Positions 23,972 through 36,202 of a DNA stretch of 64,000 bases are shown here, piece by piece (position 1 is the first letter of the stretch; every line of letters starts with the position of its first letter). Origin of the DNA: Synchiropus splendidus (taxonomy: Eukaryota; Chordata; Actinopteri; Syngnathiformes; Callionymidae); NCBI RefSeq assembly GCF_027744825.2, contig NC_071336.1, positions 26,754,501 to 26,818,500 on the forward strand, in the 5' to 3' direction. The position numbers and the translations under genes were made by a program. The notes under the pieces are model-generated. The model ran no database searches. It was not told the DNA's origin and was given only the letters and a program-made list of their open reading frames with translations.

Positions 23972-26900
23972 ATATTGCATGGCGAACGTAGAGCATGCTG
24001 TGTGTTGCAGTACGTCCTGGCAGATTCTTCCCTGGAGGACATGTGGATGAACCGACGAGAGAGTGAAGTAGAATTGGGAAGGGAGAGAAGAGGGAGGGCG
24101 GCTGACAGAAAGATTATTCAAATGATGGTCTTCTGCATTCATTTGACTTTTTTCTCTCACAGCTACACGCTAAAAACCTGACATTTAGTAGCAGCAAGAG
24201 AGCGAGAGGCGAGACAATTCCTCAGGATTTTCTGCCATGGAAGGACCTCGAGTCCTCTGGCGGAATTACACGCACCCCGGTCCTTTTTGACACTTGGGCT
24301 CTGGTGTTTATGAATCAAATATTTGATTTGGAAGGACTCCTGTGCTGCCTACTGCCAACTGTCAGAGCAACAATAGAAAGGTCACGGTGAATCCGGCTTA
24401 TCAGTGTAGCTGCGCCGCCTGTCCACTTGCAGCCCGCTGGGCTCGGTCGCTGCTCCTGCTGCTTCACTGCTGAGAGAAAGAAAGTGGAGAATAGGGGGAC
24501 ACGGGAGAAGCATGAAGGAGGGAAAAAGATGGGGAGAGAGTGAAGGTATGAGCGGGGGGGGGGATGGGACGGGAGCATCCGACAAAGCAGTTGCCTGGAC
24601 ACATTGTGCTTTGATGGTTCGACTTTCATTTTTACTGCTGCTTTGCTTTGCTGTGGCGGAGCTGTATTAAAGTCTTCAATCTTGCGCTGGTATTACAGGA
24701 TGCGCTGCAGATTGTGATAAACAGCGCAGCGCCTTCCTGTGTACTTCCTCTCTGAACATCTGTTGGAACATCACATGGTGACAAAAGCAATGTAATTATA
24801 ACGTAGCACCAAAACCTACATACCACACGGATCACAGACGGGGTCTTTGCAGTAGGTGTCACTTTGGCAGAAGAACACTCGAGCTGGAAGGGAGTTCTGC
24901 ATTTCTCCGTTTGCTCAGTGTTCATCATGTTGCGGAGACATCTGGTCGCAGTCACGTTATTGGCACTTGCGGGGACGAATATAGCCCGCATTTCACGGCG
25001 ATAAGTGGACTCCAAGTGGGGAAAACATTTGAATGAAATACCAACAAGCATATTTTCTCTCCGCTTTGAATCCTGATGGGCAGGCTTCACACTCAATAAC
25101 TCTTCTAAGAGGCCAATCCGGACTTAAGTTGACAAGCACTTATTATGGTCAGAGTCTGGGAGCTCACCAAAATGATGAAAGCCTGTGCAATGCCCTCATA
25201 GGTGGAGTAAAGCTGTCAAAATCAGCTCGGGTTTTACATGTTGCACCACGGAATTACCGCCTTCCACATTGGAGTGGGCCGGACTGTCGCTGTCAACACA
25301 CCTCGACATCTGGTAATATTAGGTGTCAGGATTGTTATACGAGTCAAATTGTACCCCGGTGTGGTTATTACCTGATAACTAGCACATTCTGTGTTTATCA
25401 CCCCTCACACAGTATCGCACATTACACTGAATCATAGGGAAGCAACAGTAACATTCCCGTGTCGGTGATCTGTTTTATCTAGGACAGGTGGCAATCGTTC
25501 ACGCTTTACGATTCAATTTTTCATACAGAGATAATTTTTTTTCCTTTTAAATCCAACGGGGGGCAGCAACATTTTACGATTAATACTTCTTTCTCATTAG
25601 GACGTTTAAAAGTCCACGGACAGCCTTGTGTTTTTAAACTGGTGTTCAGATGTCACTCAGTACAGCTGCAGTATCAAGTCAGGTCCTGCGTACAATGTCT
25701 TCTCCACTGAACCTTGTTTAAGGTGGCAGCTGTACTGTACATAAGTGGATAAAGATGCTGCTTGTCATATCTTTTTGAGGAAAGTGCAAGTTTTTCATCT
25801 ACTATTCTTGCTTTTGTTCGCATCATTCCATAATGCATGTCTTCAAGCTAGCTGAGTTGATCCCAACAGATGTTTCCCCGCACCAACTCTTCATTTGAAT
25901 TACGAGTTGAACCACACATTAATCCGTTGAGAACCATGAGTTCTTACAGATATATAGAAAGAGCCAGCCAATGAAGAGCAAGCTTTAAATGAAGGAGAGA
26001 AAATCATGTAATGGTGGGAGGTGAGCTGCTTGCCAGAGGTCTGCGCTCTCTGGGTGCTTTGTTTGGCAAATAATTTTGACATCTTTATGGACCCTCAAGA
26101 GTCATGTACCGATGGCTTGACTTAAGACTACTATTGATCCCAGGGGAGCAACTCTGTTCACCCTGAGAAAACAAGAAGGGGACAAGGGTTGATACTGGTA
26201 AACTTCTCCGTACCCTTCAATTGGTGCCTTTATCCAACCTGTTTTTGAATTTGTCCAGTCCATTTCACCACAATCACAGGGAGTGTATCCAATTGTTGCA
26301 AACAGACAACTCAATCCTGTCGACCACAGATGTGAAGGGAGTTGTTTATTTCTCTTTCCAGTCCCGTGGAGAATTGGCACTGGTACTGGCTGCCTCGAGC
26401 CTTCAGTTTTCACTCCATGTTTCGACCGAACAGAAAGACAACTTACAAAAACGTCTTCTGACCAACACTTGAAGCATCATTGGCAAATGATTTTGCTGAC
26501 ATGAAAACTGTCAAATGCTTGGTGCGAGTAGCCCGTCACAATCCATTCAGGCTCAGCAAACCTCAGCTCCATCTCTGGTTTCAGCAAATCCAAGTAAGAA
26601 GATTCATACTCAGAATTTAATGTGGATCAATATAGTGTATACTAAGTTTTAAAATACCAATATTTGTATGATTGTTATTAAAAAAAAAAAACGTTATGTT
26701 ACATTTAAGTGGCAGATAAATCAGAGAGACACCACTGTGTCATTCGGCCCCAGGTGCGTGAAGCAACTAACTTCCTGTCTTGTGACTCCATATATGGTCG
26801 TGTAAGGTGTACAGCCTTTTGCACAACGCTACAATAGATTACACAACCCAGGCCTGACAGGTTTGACTGAGAGTGGATGTGGCAATCGAGGACACTAATT

Positions 26901-27995
26901 CCATACATCGCTCCAACGAGACGGGAAGAGGGTGTGGTCTTGCGTTTACAGTCCCAGGTAGGTGATAAGCCCATTCCCAGACTCCAAATCCTTCACAGTT
27001 CGTAGGTCACTATGTTAATGCGGAAGCTTATCTGCAGACAATATTTACCTTGGTGCTGTCACCAAGGTAAACAGTGTCTTAGAGATCATCCGGTAATGTA
27101 TTGCATCAACGCAGATGGTTATGGACTGTTATGGCGGCAGTTATTGCTCCGTAACATCTCTGGACAAATTGTTTGCCAGGAAAACATTCACGATGATTAA
27201 TCCAGTCACATATTGAGCTTGGTGGACGATAAGGCAGAGCTGGAATGAAGGTTCGGTGGCTGCAGGTCGAGCGTGACGACGGTCGACTGGCGGAGGAGCA
27301 GATAGAGGAGATGAGAGAGAAAGTAGGACTTGCGGGACCCCTGATACACATGAGACTTCCTACTTATCAGCTGTGAGCGCCGTGTGCAAACAGAGGCCTT
27401 TCAGGGCGACCAGGCACACAATAGCTTTGTTTGCTGTGCAATAGAAACCAGTTGTTCACTGCTGAGTCAATATTTACTGCCTAATGGAATGTGTGCTCTC
27501 GCTACTAGTCCCGCTCAACAACACCAGAGAGAAAGGGGGACAAAATGCCTCCCATTTCTGCCTTTCACCTGCTATCAGGTTCCATCCCTGGTCTTTATCC
27601 CACCCACTCTTCATTTCCACAACATTTTGCTTACACTCGGTTTCACCACTTAGCTAATTTCATGGCTCGCACCTTCAAAAAGAACGCACGGCCTTTTAAC
27701 TGCCCTTTAGCGCCACTCTGATGCTTTCAAACCAAAGAAAGTGCAGAATAAGGTGTTTATGTTGTGCGCCTCATTATTGAGGATGATATGCTAACTGCTA
27801 GCAAGCAACAGAAATTGAAATTGTATTGTTATAAGTCAATAAAGGCACCTGTGACCTCGAAGGAATATGGCGACATTGGTCGAGGCAATGTAAAATATTG
27901 GCAGCGAGGAGGAGAGGGGGAGACAAAAATGTGTGTTTTCTGGCTTCCAGGTCTCCGACAGCCAACATTCTACCAAGGCCACGGCTCCAACAGCA
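23972..27995. other. non-coding, nothing firm
   Basis: No gene is called. The longer frames here (minus 24,632-25,096, 154 codons; plus 25,033-25,437, 134 codons; minus 26,102-26,413, 103 codons) overlap rival frames and have no recognisable domain. A G-run (GGGGGGGGG) lies at 24,555-24,563 and a poly-A run of 12 bases at 26,680-26,691. The stretch 24.3-24.7 kb is relatively CpG-rich and could hold a regulatory element. Confidence 0.45.
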
Positions 27996-28025
27996 AGAGA
28001 GAGAGAGAGAGAGGGAGAGAGAGAT
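27996..28025. repeat. (GA)n microsatellite
   Basis: About 14 GA units with one GG interruption. Confidence 0.95.
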
Positions 28026-28039
28026 AGCTTTGCGATGAG

Positions 28040-28599
28040 ATCACTGCGCTGACAGAATGATTCCTTTGTGCCCGAGACTGTTGGTAGGCAGTGAATGTAT
28101 TATGTGTGGTATTTAAACTGCGGCTGCTGATACACTGCGCCTAATCGGGGACAGTTTTATGAAAGGTTCACAGGGTCCAGCGCGAACCCTCCTGACTTGG
28201 CGCTGCTCGGCATCTGCCGTGCATACGAATCGAACCTCCTGCCCAGGTGTGCGGGGATAACACCACTCCTCCTCCCTTTAAAGGTTTTCCAGCAGCCATG
28301 TGGACAATCCATTCCGTTCAGTCATGCTTCAGTATCGTTTCCTTACAGCCCAAGGATTACTGAGGACAGGACAGTTATGGAGTGACGGCGGTGCGGGGGG
28401 TTTCCATAGTGACACCGAGGCAATGAAAAGATTGGGCCAGCCAAGTGTATAGTGCGCGTTTGTGCGCTCGTGTGTGTGTGTGTGTGATCAAGGTTGAGAC
28501 ACAGTGGAACCATTCATGATCTACTACTTGGCCTCCATTGGCCTTCACTCCTAAATCAGCTGGCAGAGCTCGACTCGGCTTTGTGTTTGCACCCAACCC
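28040..28599. other. transition into CNE-rich block; (GT)n at 28,470-28,487
   Basis: Non-coding. It holds a nine-unit GT microsatellite at 28,470-28,487 and otherwise no recognised repeat. Short frames here are unremarkable. Confidence 0.5.
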
Positions 28600-29760
28600 A
28601 GAATAACACAGCAGTTAAGGGGCAATTATCATTCAAACATCGCTGCCATTTCTTGCCTCCCTGTTATTAGGCCCTTTTCATCTCCGTCCAACAAGCTCCC
28701 CGAGTGTCGAGGCCCTATTTTAATATCGTTGTCATAAAGAGGAGAAATTGATGGCTGTGAGTTGCGTTTGCTAATGGTTTTTACGCTGGCCGAGGGACAA
28801 ACAATTAGGCGGAGACGTATTCGCTGTCGCTAATTATCCTTTGCGAGCGCAGATTAAATGTTTTCATATGTTTGGCTCCCAACGAGCCGAATCCCCCTCC
28901 GTATACGGGCATCTGCATCTGTCCACATTCAGAACCACTATCTCTAAACTGCTCTTGGTATCGGCTGGCATGGCGCAGGGGGCGGGAGCCATCAATATTG
29001 CTTAACCAGGGCAGTTAGTGCCTTCTCTAATCGCCTTTTACTCTCATTTTCCCGTGAACTTGACCCCGGCGCCGGCCGCCCACCGATTGTGCTTCTGTGC
29101 GGTCAAAGTGCATTTAACAGTCATTTGTCAATAAGGTTGGGCCAAAACGTGTGTGGCTTGGCTAAAGATCCCCTCGCTTCCCCGCAGCTTGAATGGCAAG
29201 GGAAAGCATTCTCCGAAAGATCGTGCGAGACTAGACCTAATGGAATGTTAGCGCTTTCACGCCACAATATTGACGTCCGCGTTAACCACCTCAGCACCGA
29301 CGGCATCAAATTATCGCTGAATTTATTATGAATCTGCTGCTCTACCTTGAAGAGCAATTTAAAGATAAGCTGATTCTCATTTGTCCTGGATATAATGAAT
29401 TATATCTCTTAACCAGGCTACTTAGTATGCATTTAAATTCTGCAAATCATCAAGTAAAATGAACATTATTAGCTTACATTGTGGCAGATTACATCTCTTT
29501 CACAAGGTCCTGCACGGTGGAATTGATAATTAAGTAATGAAATGAGATTGTGTGATCTAATATCATTCCATGTTTCCATATTAGCTCAGCAGTCCTTTAT
29601 TAGGTTAGTGGCTGCGTGGATCTTTCTGTCTCTTGAAAGAATTGAGTTACAATGGTGATTTATTAGCATGGAACTTTATGCTAATGGGCTCGAGCAGCTA
29701 CGGCGAATGACGACGTCGACGCCTCTTCTTCTCTCTGATCGTGGCTTTGCTTTGAAAGGA
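28600..29760. promoter_or_regulatory. strong candidate CNE / enhancer cluster
   Basis: More than 1.1 kb with no repeat, no microsatellite and no credible exon, dense in transcription-factor-like words. CTAATTATCC with TAATTA at 28,831-28,836 lies among CpGs. ATGAATTATATC and TATGCATTTAAATTC lie at 29,396-29,440. GATAATTAAG is at 29,525-29,534. ATTAGCAT (29,662-29,669) and its exact inverse ATGCTAAT (29,678-29,685) are separated by 8 bases. The long AT-rich but non-repetitive run at 29,320-29,700 looks like deeply conserved vertebrate non-coding sequence near developmental regulators. The nearest gene lies outside the window and cannot be named. Confidence 0.55.
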
Positions 29761-30342
29761 GATCTGAATCCCTTTCAGGTTGAAGGAACTGCCACGTCTA
29801 ACTGAGGTGATGGAAACAGCAGCAATTCGCTGGTGTTCATGTTGCCTTGTTTAGCACGCAAACTGACTGTTTGGCACCAAACAAAAGCAACGCTATAGTT
29901 ATAGGGGTGCAGTTTCAATCAAAAACACACCTCTGTCGTGTAACTGGTGTTACTAGTTCGCCATACTTAACATGTCTTACAATCACGTGACCAGTTTTAC
30001 CATCACATGGCAGTACATAACCACAATTCCATCTATTCATAGTTGATAAGAAGCTGGGATGCAGTGCAACTGCCATGAAATAGGTACCTTGATTTTCCCT
30101 TTCCCAGGAAGCTTGGCGCTTTTGAGGAATACAGCGACACACCTAGGTTTACTTTCAGATCCCTCTGTGGCCCCAGTTGGGCCCCTGTGCGTCATGCACA
30201 AACGTCTTGCCAGGGAGGTTTTGAGGATGGCTGACTCCACTCCAGTGGTAACTCTTAACTTGAATGGCCCAGACTCACATTTGGCCCCCTGCATTTATGA
30301 TGATGTCATCCGGAATGTACAATCCGTCCCTCGCTTCAAGAA
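29761..30342. other. non-coding, nothing recognised
   Basis: The 125-codon plus frame at 30,059-30,436 runs into the duplicated segment and has no known domain. I do not call it a gene. Confidence 0.45.
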
Positions 30343-30856
30343 ATCTCCGATGCTCCCGACTTCTTCTAGCAGTACCACACTTCCTCTCTCTGAATTCTGT
30401 CAGGGAGATCAACAACTCAAGGACAATGATGTGTGATGATGAAGTGGTGATGGCTGAATGTCTCAATATTTTACATATTTTTATAACAGAAGGGTGAATT
30501 TTACCAATATTTCATTAACATTTGTGAAATTGATGCTGAATTGTCAACATACTCCAAATGTCATATACCACTGGACCTTAACAGATTAAATAATAGAGTC
30601 ATTAATATTGTGTTTTATGTCATTTGTTTTGTTATTTGTTATTCCTATTGCCAATTTAAAGAACTGACAAAACACTTCTCTGATGTTTAGATGACTCACT
30701 GAATGTCATGCTTTTGAAATAAATCCAACAGGAAAGGCAATTTGTTTTAAAGTAGCTGATTCAAAAACATTTAAGAAACATCAGACGCACTGGGCAAAAA
30801 AAAGGCATTAAAAATTGATGATTCAAATTCATATATTTTTCTTTATACGCACTCAT
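30343..30856. repeat. direct duplication, copy 1 (about 0.5 kb)
   Basis: The segment from ATCTCCGATGCTCCCGACTT to CTTTATACGCACT is repeated at 33,785-34,324 in the same orientation and order. The copies differ by scattered substitutions and a few indels; copy 1 alone has the ATACTCCAAATGTCATATAC stretch. An AATAAA word lies near 30,718. The family is not recognised, so it may be a dispersed retroelement tail or a local segmental duplication. Minus-strand frames stop at its right edge, which could make it the 3' untranslated part of something on the minus strand. Confidence 0.85.
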
Positions 30857-31578
30857 ACAATTCGTCCCTCACTTCTGAACTAGAAAACTCCCCCGGCTGG
30901 TTGCTGGGATTCATTCCTAATATCATGTGGGTCTGTGGTTGTGCATCAAATTCTGCTGCTCCGTTGATGTCCGGATGAAGATCATCACTCCACTGAAACC
31001 TTTTCTGTCCATACACATCATAAACAGAGACTGTCCTGTCATTTTTTTGCAAGCGCAAGTCAAGGCTGTTATTGTTGTGATGTGACAACTTTCGAGGAGC
31101 GAGCCGCGACAGATGGGATAGTGATGTTAGCGTTTCAGTTACGTTACTGATCAGCTGTCCGATATCGGACATAGTGACTCAGGATCCAGTGAACAATGCA
31201 TCTACACAGAACCTGTGTGGATATGGCCGACTCTGTCTCCATAAGGACAGGAACCAATTTGTTACGCCACTGACTTATCTGGACGTGTCTTGTGAAGTCT
31301 GATAACCTTGACATGGTCAATGGAGAAATTTTGATTTGGCAGTCGCTGACGTTGCAGTTGGCCACTCTGTTATTCGCCCCAATAGTTGCTATCACCAAAC
31401 AAAGGGCACCGCAGCAGCCGGTTGCACAGCCTCTGTTTTTTTGTTGGGTGGACGGCTGCTGGCTTCGCATGACGGTCAGGGAAACAGTGTTCATCAGGCA
31501 GGAGATCAGAATGGAAACAAAAAAAAAAACTGCATCCGAGTCTAGTCTCTTTGCCCTTGAGAACAAGTGAATTATCAA
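30843..31578 (-). pseudogene. unidentified minus-strand coding-like region (doubtful)
   Basis: Two minus-strand frames overlap by 29 bases: 31,578-31,144 (144 codons) and 31,172-30,843 (109 codons). In the second frame a stop lies three codons before its ATG, so they are not a simple frameshift of one uninterrupted frame. The first has two hydrophobic stretches (near residues 18-30 and 55-67) and an NVSDC site. The second begins MSDIGQLISNVTETL and ends at a stop inside copy 1 of the duplication. Neither matches a family I know. It could be a decayed gene or retroelement, or chance. A 14-base palindrome GTCCGATATCGGAC lies at 31,158-31,171. Confidence 0.2.
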
Positions 31579-33037
31579 GTCACTGATAGGTGAAACTTAA
31601 GTGCCACTCGAGTGACAGATTTGAGTCCCCATCTCTGTTAACACTGGCACTGGGTCAACCATACTACAAGCAAAGGAACCACACACTGGCTAGATAAAGA
31701 GCAATATGGTTGAACACATAAGTCCACAAACTACAAGTGCATGATGGTGAAACTAAGGGATCCCAGTATATTTATGGGTCCAGAAGGACCTCTTTCCTCC
31801 TGCTCTACCTGGTTTCCTTCTGGTCCACGAAATTAGAAACCCAACAGACCCTGTATCAGCCTATGACACCGTCCCAGGCTGACAGCAGGTGAGGTTTAAC
31901 AATGCCCCAAAAAAAAGGATGGTTTTCAGAGACGGACCCTCAGGTTCGTCACTGACCTGATTCTGTTAGCTGTTTGAAGGTGATGTAACATTAAATTGGC
32001 TGTTGGTGTATGAAAATAAGAACGAGAACAAAGCCTGTTTAATCGAATCCTTCAAATAATATTAGCCAAATGCTTCGTTTTCAGAGCAGACTGGCAAAAC
32101 CATGTCCTGAGTTACTCCTTGTTCGACTAAAGAAAATGTGAACCAAAGAGCGTGCACCTAACAATGTTGCTCCAGTTTGCCCTTGTGGTTCAGCGATGAC
32201 AGCCCGTTCCCATCCAGCCTCGAACTCCCCAAGGATTTTGAGTGAATTTATTCACCCTGTGCTTCTTATCCGTGACCTTGCAATCATTTCCTACAAGTAC
32301 GACTTGGTGCGGTAAAAATCCCAGACTGACAGCATTTCAAATATCCGTTCGTCATCTTCACTAGAGAACGCTAGACTTCCATTTCCGCAGCCTACAAAGT
32401 TTACTGAAACCGAAGCATCCAGAGATGCTCCTGAGCCACCGAGGCAGAGTCTGTTTGATGGCACCAAGAGCGTGTGATAAACTGCTGACCTGTCCATGTG
32501 TCTTCAAAGAATGACCCTGAAAAAGCCGCTTTCTCACAGTTGTAATTTCGACCCCAGTAACTGTTTCCAGACTGAACAAGATAAGGTGGGTCAGATATCC
32601 AACACCCAACACCCGATCAAAGCCATAAAAAGCCAGACTACCTGATGTTACAATGATTATTGACAGGTTCTCTGGTGATGTGATGTGAGACTGTTGGAGC
32701 TGACACAATGATGCTTGCAAGATAAAATGTGTAACCATGATTATTGATCATGTTGTGCCAGGAGTTGCACACTCAAAGGCCAAGCGCACACAGTGGCTTG
32801 TCAAAAACAGCCAAACACAGAGGAGAGAAGTGCTGATACAACCATGAATAAGGTAGATATAACTGCTGTACTAGTTTTGTGGTTGTTTATTAAAAAACAC
32901 AAAACTTCGTTCATGTCTTTTTGCATTTCCCATCTGACGTTGCCACTGCTAGTCAGCCTCCTCCACCATAACCTATCTTGATCATCCTTCCTAGTCATGT
33001 CTTTCCCTCCATTTTTCCATGCATTCAATCCGTCACA
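31579..33037. other. non-coding or unidentified; minus frames at 32.3-32.7 kb
   Basis: Minus-strand frames at 32,361-32,738 (125 codons) and 32,291-32,497 (68 codons) overlap in different phases. The shorter has a protein-like composition and is preceded on its strand by CTTTTTCAG, which resembles a splice acceptor (about 32,513-32,521). No domain is recognised. With 30,843-31,578 this makes a 1.9-kb stretch of minus-strand frames, which I note but do not call a gene. Confidence 0.3.
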
Positions 33038-33080
33038 GGAACAACTTCTTCCCCTCGGCCGTCAGACTGTTGAATTTGTG
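33038..33080 (-). mobile_element. fragment of the TCAGAATC-family repeat
   Basis: On the minus strand it reads AAATTCAACAGTCTGACGGC then GAGGGGAAGAAGTTGTTCCT, nearly identical to 16,697-16,738. Only the core of the repeat is present. Confidence 0.75.
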
Positions 33081-33784
33081 TTTTTCTGTGTCAGTTTAAA
33101 GCAGTTCACATCTATACATATCATTAACAAATTTTTAAGTGACAAATACTGTAGAAGGTATCGGATCGTAACTCTTTAAGGCTGCAGCATCAGTATTGGA
33201 TACGAAAAAGTGGTGTCATACCGCCAGTCGTCCCAAACCAACACAAGCTGATACACTTGTTTTCTTATCTTTTCCTTCATAGTCAACCCCAATGAAACCC
33301 AGGGCATCTTCAGCTCTGCCACTTCTCCATCTACTTGTGTCAGAGCCACTGTCTTTCAACCCAATAACACAGCAAATCTGACTCGTGCCCTTTGAAGCTT
33401 CCCTTTGACACTAGCTCACGGTGATGGTTCGTGAGGCTTCATGATCCTTATGACAATGTCTGCATAACAATTATTTTTAAACTAAGAGTGCCACCTACTG
33501 AGCATTGAAAACGGATAAAGTGTTTCATGAAGTCTTGTCAGCCCATCACTACCACTGGTACCCGTCTGTCACAGATCACCCCTGACAGTCGTCTCCACCC
33601 CTTCCATCCTGCCTGCACTCTGCTGTCTCAATCTCTGTCCGTTACACATTCACCGGTAATCACTATATTGGTGGCAAACATCATGATCCATGGAGACTCG
33701 AGCCACATCTGTCAGTCTGTCCATCACTAAAGCAAACAAGCAGGCGCTGAGAGCTGTTGAATCCCTCCGTCATCCATCGCAAAC
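33081..33784. other. non-coding; one CTCF-like word
   Basis: No gene or repeat recognised. A minus-strand CTCF-like word is listed separately. The sequence at 33,690-33,784 just before duplication copy 2 does not clearly match the flank of copy 1. Confidence 0.45.
33488..33501 (-). promoter_or_regulatory. CTCF-like motif
   Basis: TCAGTAGGTGGCAC on the minus strand agrees with 13 of 14 positions of the vertebrate CTCF core CCASYAGRKGGCRS. A motif alone does not show binding. Confidence 0.3.
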
Positions 33785-34324
33785 ATCTCCGATGCTCCCG
33801 ACTTCCTCTGCAAGTACCACACTTCCTCTCTCAAATTCTGTCAGGGAGATCAACAACTCAAGGATGATGATGTGTGGGTCTTTGGGACCAAGACAGAGTT
33901 CTGATGGCTGAATGTCTCAATATTTTCACATATTTCACACATATAACTACATTCTGCATGACAACAGAAGGGTGAATTTTACCAATACTTCATTGACATT
34001 TGTGAAATTGATGCTGAATTGTCAACACTGGATGTTAACAGAATAAATAGTAGAGTCATTAATATTGTGTTTAATGTCATTTCTTTTGAACCAAACAAAT
34101 TTGTGTTATTCCTATTGCCAATTAAAGAACTGACAAAACGCTTCTCTGATGTTAAGATGACTCACAGACCGTGATGCTTTTGAAATAAATCCAACAGGAA
34201 AGGCAATTTGTTTTAATGTAGCTGATTCGAAAACATTTAAGAAACATCAGACGCAATGGGCAAAAAAAAGGCATTAAAAATTGATGATTCAAAAATTCAG
34301 AGATTTTTCTTTATACGCACTTAT
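33785..34324. repeat. direct duplication, copy 2 (about 0.5 kb)
   Basis: Same order and orientation as 30,343-30,856, starting 3442 bases downstream. Copy 2 has extra sequence near 33,877-33,902 and 33,935-33,962 and lacks one stretch present in copy 1. The right edge is at CTTTATACGCACTTAT; beyond it the two loci share nothing obvious. Confidence 0.85.
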
Positions 34325-34739
34325 TTTACTGCTGTGCTGGTTTGTTTCCGGCCTGATGTGAGGAGACACAATGTCATAAAAAAAAAAGCTTCAGCTCCAT
34401 TGCCTCATAGCAGGTTAAATGGAGCGGAGGGCGATGAGCAATTCTCCCACAATCCCTCTCCTTGACGCTGCCTCAGGTTGCCTCCCCCCCCTCTCCTCGC
34501 ACCATCTACCCCCACCCTTCTAAACTCATCGCTTCCTGGTGTTTTCGGCTTAAAGCTCTTCCCTGTGGGGTCCCAACAGGCTGGAATAAAACACAAGTGG
34601 ATGCGGCAAGTTGCCATGGAAACTTAATAAGCCAGCAGTTGTAGTGAGAGAGGGAGTCTACTCCAGTACCCAGTGAAGCGTGTGTCTGAAGGAAATAAAT
34701 TGAAAGCTGTGGAGGGGAAGAAGGCAAAGTGAAAAGAGG
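34325..34739. other. non-coding, nothing recognised
   Basis: A short A-run at 34,378-34,388 and a C-run at 34,484-34,491. No domain-bearing frame. Confidence 0.5.
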
Positions 34740-36160
34740 CAAGGGGGACTGTGTGTTATTGTGAGGTAACCTTTTAAGTCGGAATTAAATATTTTGTCTG
34801 CCATGTGGTTGGCGCTGCACCGCCTCCCCGCACTATTCTCCAGCGCGCCTGAAGGGGGCTGCAGGTTAAACGGCTGTCTGCGTTGTCACGAGGAGGCTCT
34901 CGCCGCCGTCTGCTGTGTGTCACCACCGGTGGCCAAGGGACGTCTCGCTTCTCTTTGGTCCCCCCCCCCCCACCTCGCCCTCCACCCCCCTCATTTTAAC
35001 CTCGACGACAACTGTCATTGCTTTGGCTGCCGGGCCGTCGCGTCTCAGGGGCGACATTGATGTGCCTTCGGCTGTAAAAGCTCAAACGCCCGATTGCGAG
35101 CATCTGAATCTTTCATTAACAACCAATCTATCATTAATTATCAGCTCTTGGCATTTATGGAGAGGAGCAGAGATTGATGGTGGAGGGGTGGGAGGGGCGG
35201 GGGGGTGGTCTTTCTGTTTATTGAGCACATCTATAATGAGCCACAACAAGGAGGATCCGTCTTAACTTGTATTTATAAGACGTGGGGAGTCCTGCCTCGG
35301 CACTCACCTGAGGTGTTCTTCATCTGTCAAGCTCGCCCGACAGCATTAGTGCTCACCGTGGTGGGAAAACAGCTTTATCTTCATTCGCCGCGTCTCTCCG
35401 GGTCCGTCTCCATGTTTTTTTGGACAGCTCAATGATCATCTCTCTTTAACTCCACAGGCTTCGCCTCTGCTCTCAGAGCCTTTAAAAGAAGGAAATTAAT
35501 TCCCCTCTGAGGTGGAAAGCCCTTAACCATGGACGTGTTTGTGTGCGCGGTCCCCGTCGGTTTTAAAGGTGAAGTCATGTGTTTGCTTTTGATTCAGGGG
35601 CAGCCGACAGCTCTGTTGGCCCGAAAGCCTTCTATTATCTGGCTTTACATAAGATTAGCTGTCAGCTACCTGCTGCACTAAAACAAACAAACAGGATGAG
35701 TCCAATTATAACGGCTGTGTCCTCCGCATCCTTAAATTACGGCGGCACTTAATAACACCGCCGCCTGTGACGGACTGTAAATCAGAGACGATCCTTGGCT
35801 GAAATGTTCCTCCAGCTAGAGAACTATAGCTTTCACCTCTCTTAAGCGACCTTTGTTTATTCACAAGGTAATTCTCGTCCTCTCCTCCCTGCTTTTAAAG
35901 CTTTTAGGCGGTGCAGCCAGAGAACGGCAGCATTGTTTCTAATCTTTAGTCCAGTCAATAAGGCAGCATGTTGGTTGTCTAAAAGCTACAGATTGTGCCG
36001 CTTTTATTGACTCTTCGGTCGGCCGATTCAGGCTTCAGCCAGAGGAGACACAAACAACTTCACCAGGAGAAATACAACAGCAGAATAAGGCTTCTTTAAA
36101 TAAGGGCATGTGATACAAAGCCATTTTCTTTAACGCTTTCACCGCATACATACACTGGAA
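34740..36160. promoter_or_regulatory. candidate CNE block
   Basis: Repeat-poor sequence with CpG-rich parts (34,810-35,090) and AT-rich word clusters. Examples are CTTTCATTAACAACCAATC then ATCATTAATTATCAGCTC at 35,111-35,148, and AAGGAAATTAATTCCCC at 35,489-35,505, a palindromic GGAAATTAATTCC. A C-run of about 12 bases at 34,961-34,972 is the only low-complexity stretch. No frame longer than 116 codons and no domain. The combination suggests several regulatory elements; species alignment would be needed to delimit them. Confidence 0.4.
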
Positions 36161-36202
36161 TGTCTAACGTGAAGTGTCTACCGTTGTCAATACTCACTCC
36201 GG

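Noticed and set aside
25033..25437. 134-codon plus-strand frame
   Set aside because: Opposed by a 154-codon minus-strand frame overlapping its start; no recognisable domain in either.
31158..31171. 14-bp palindrome GTCCGATATCGGAC as an operator
   Set aside because: Isolated, without flanking promoter signals; palindromes of this size occur by chance.
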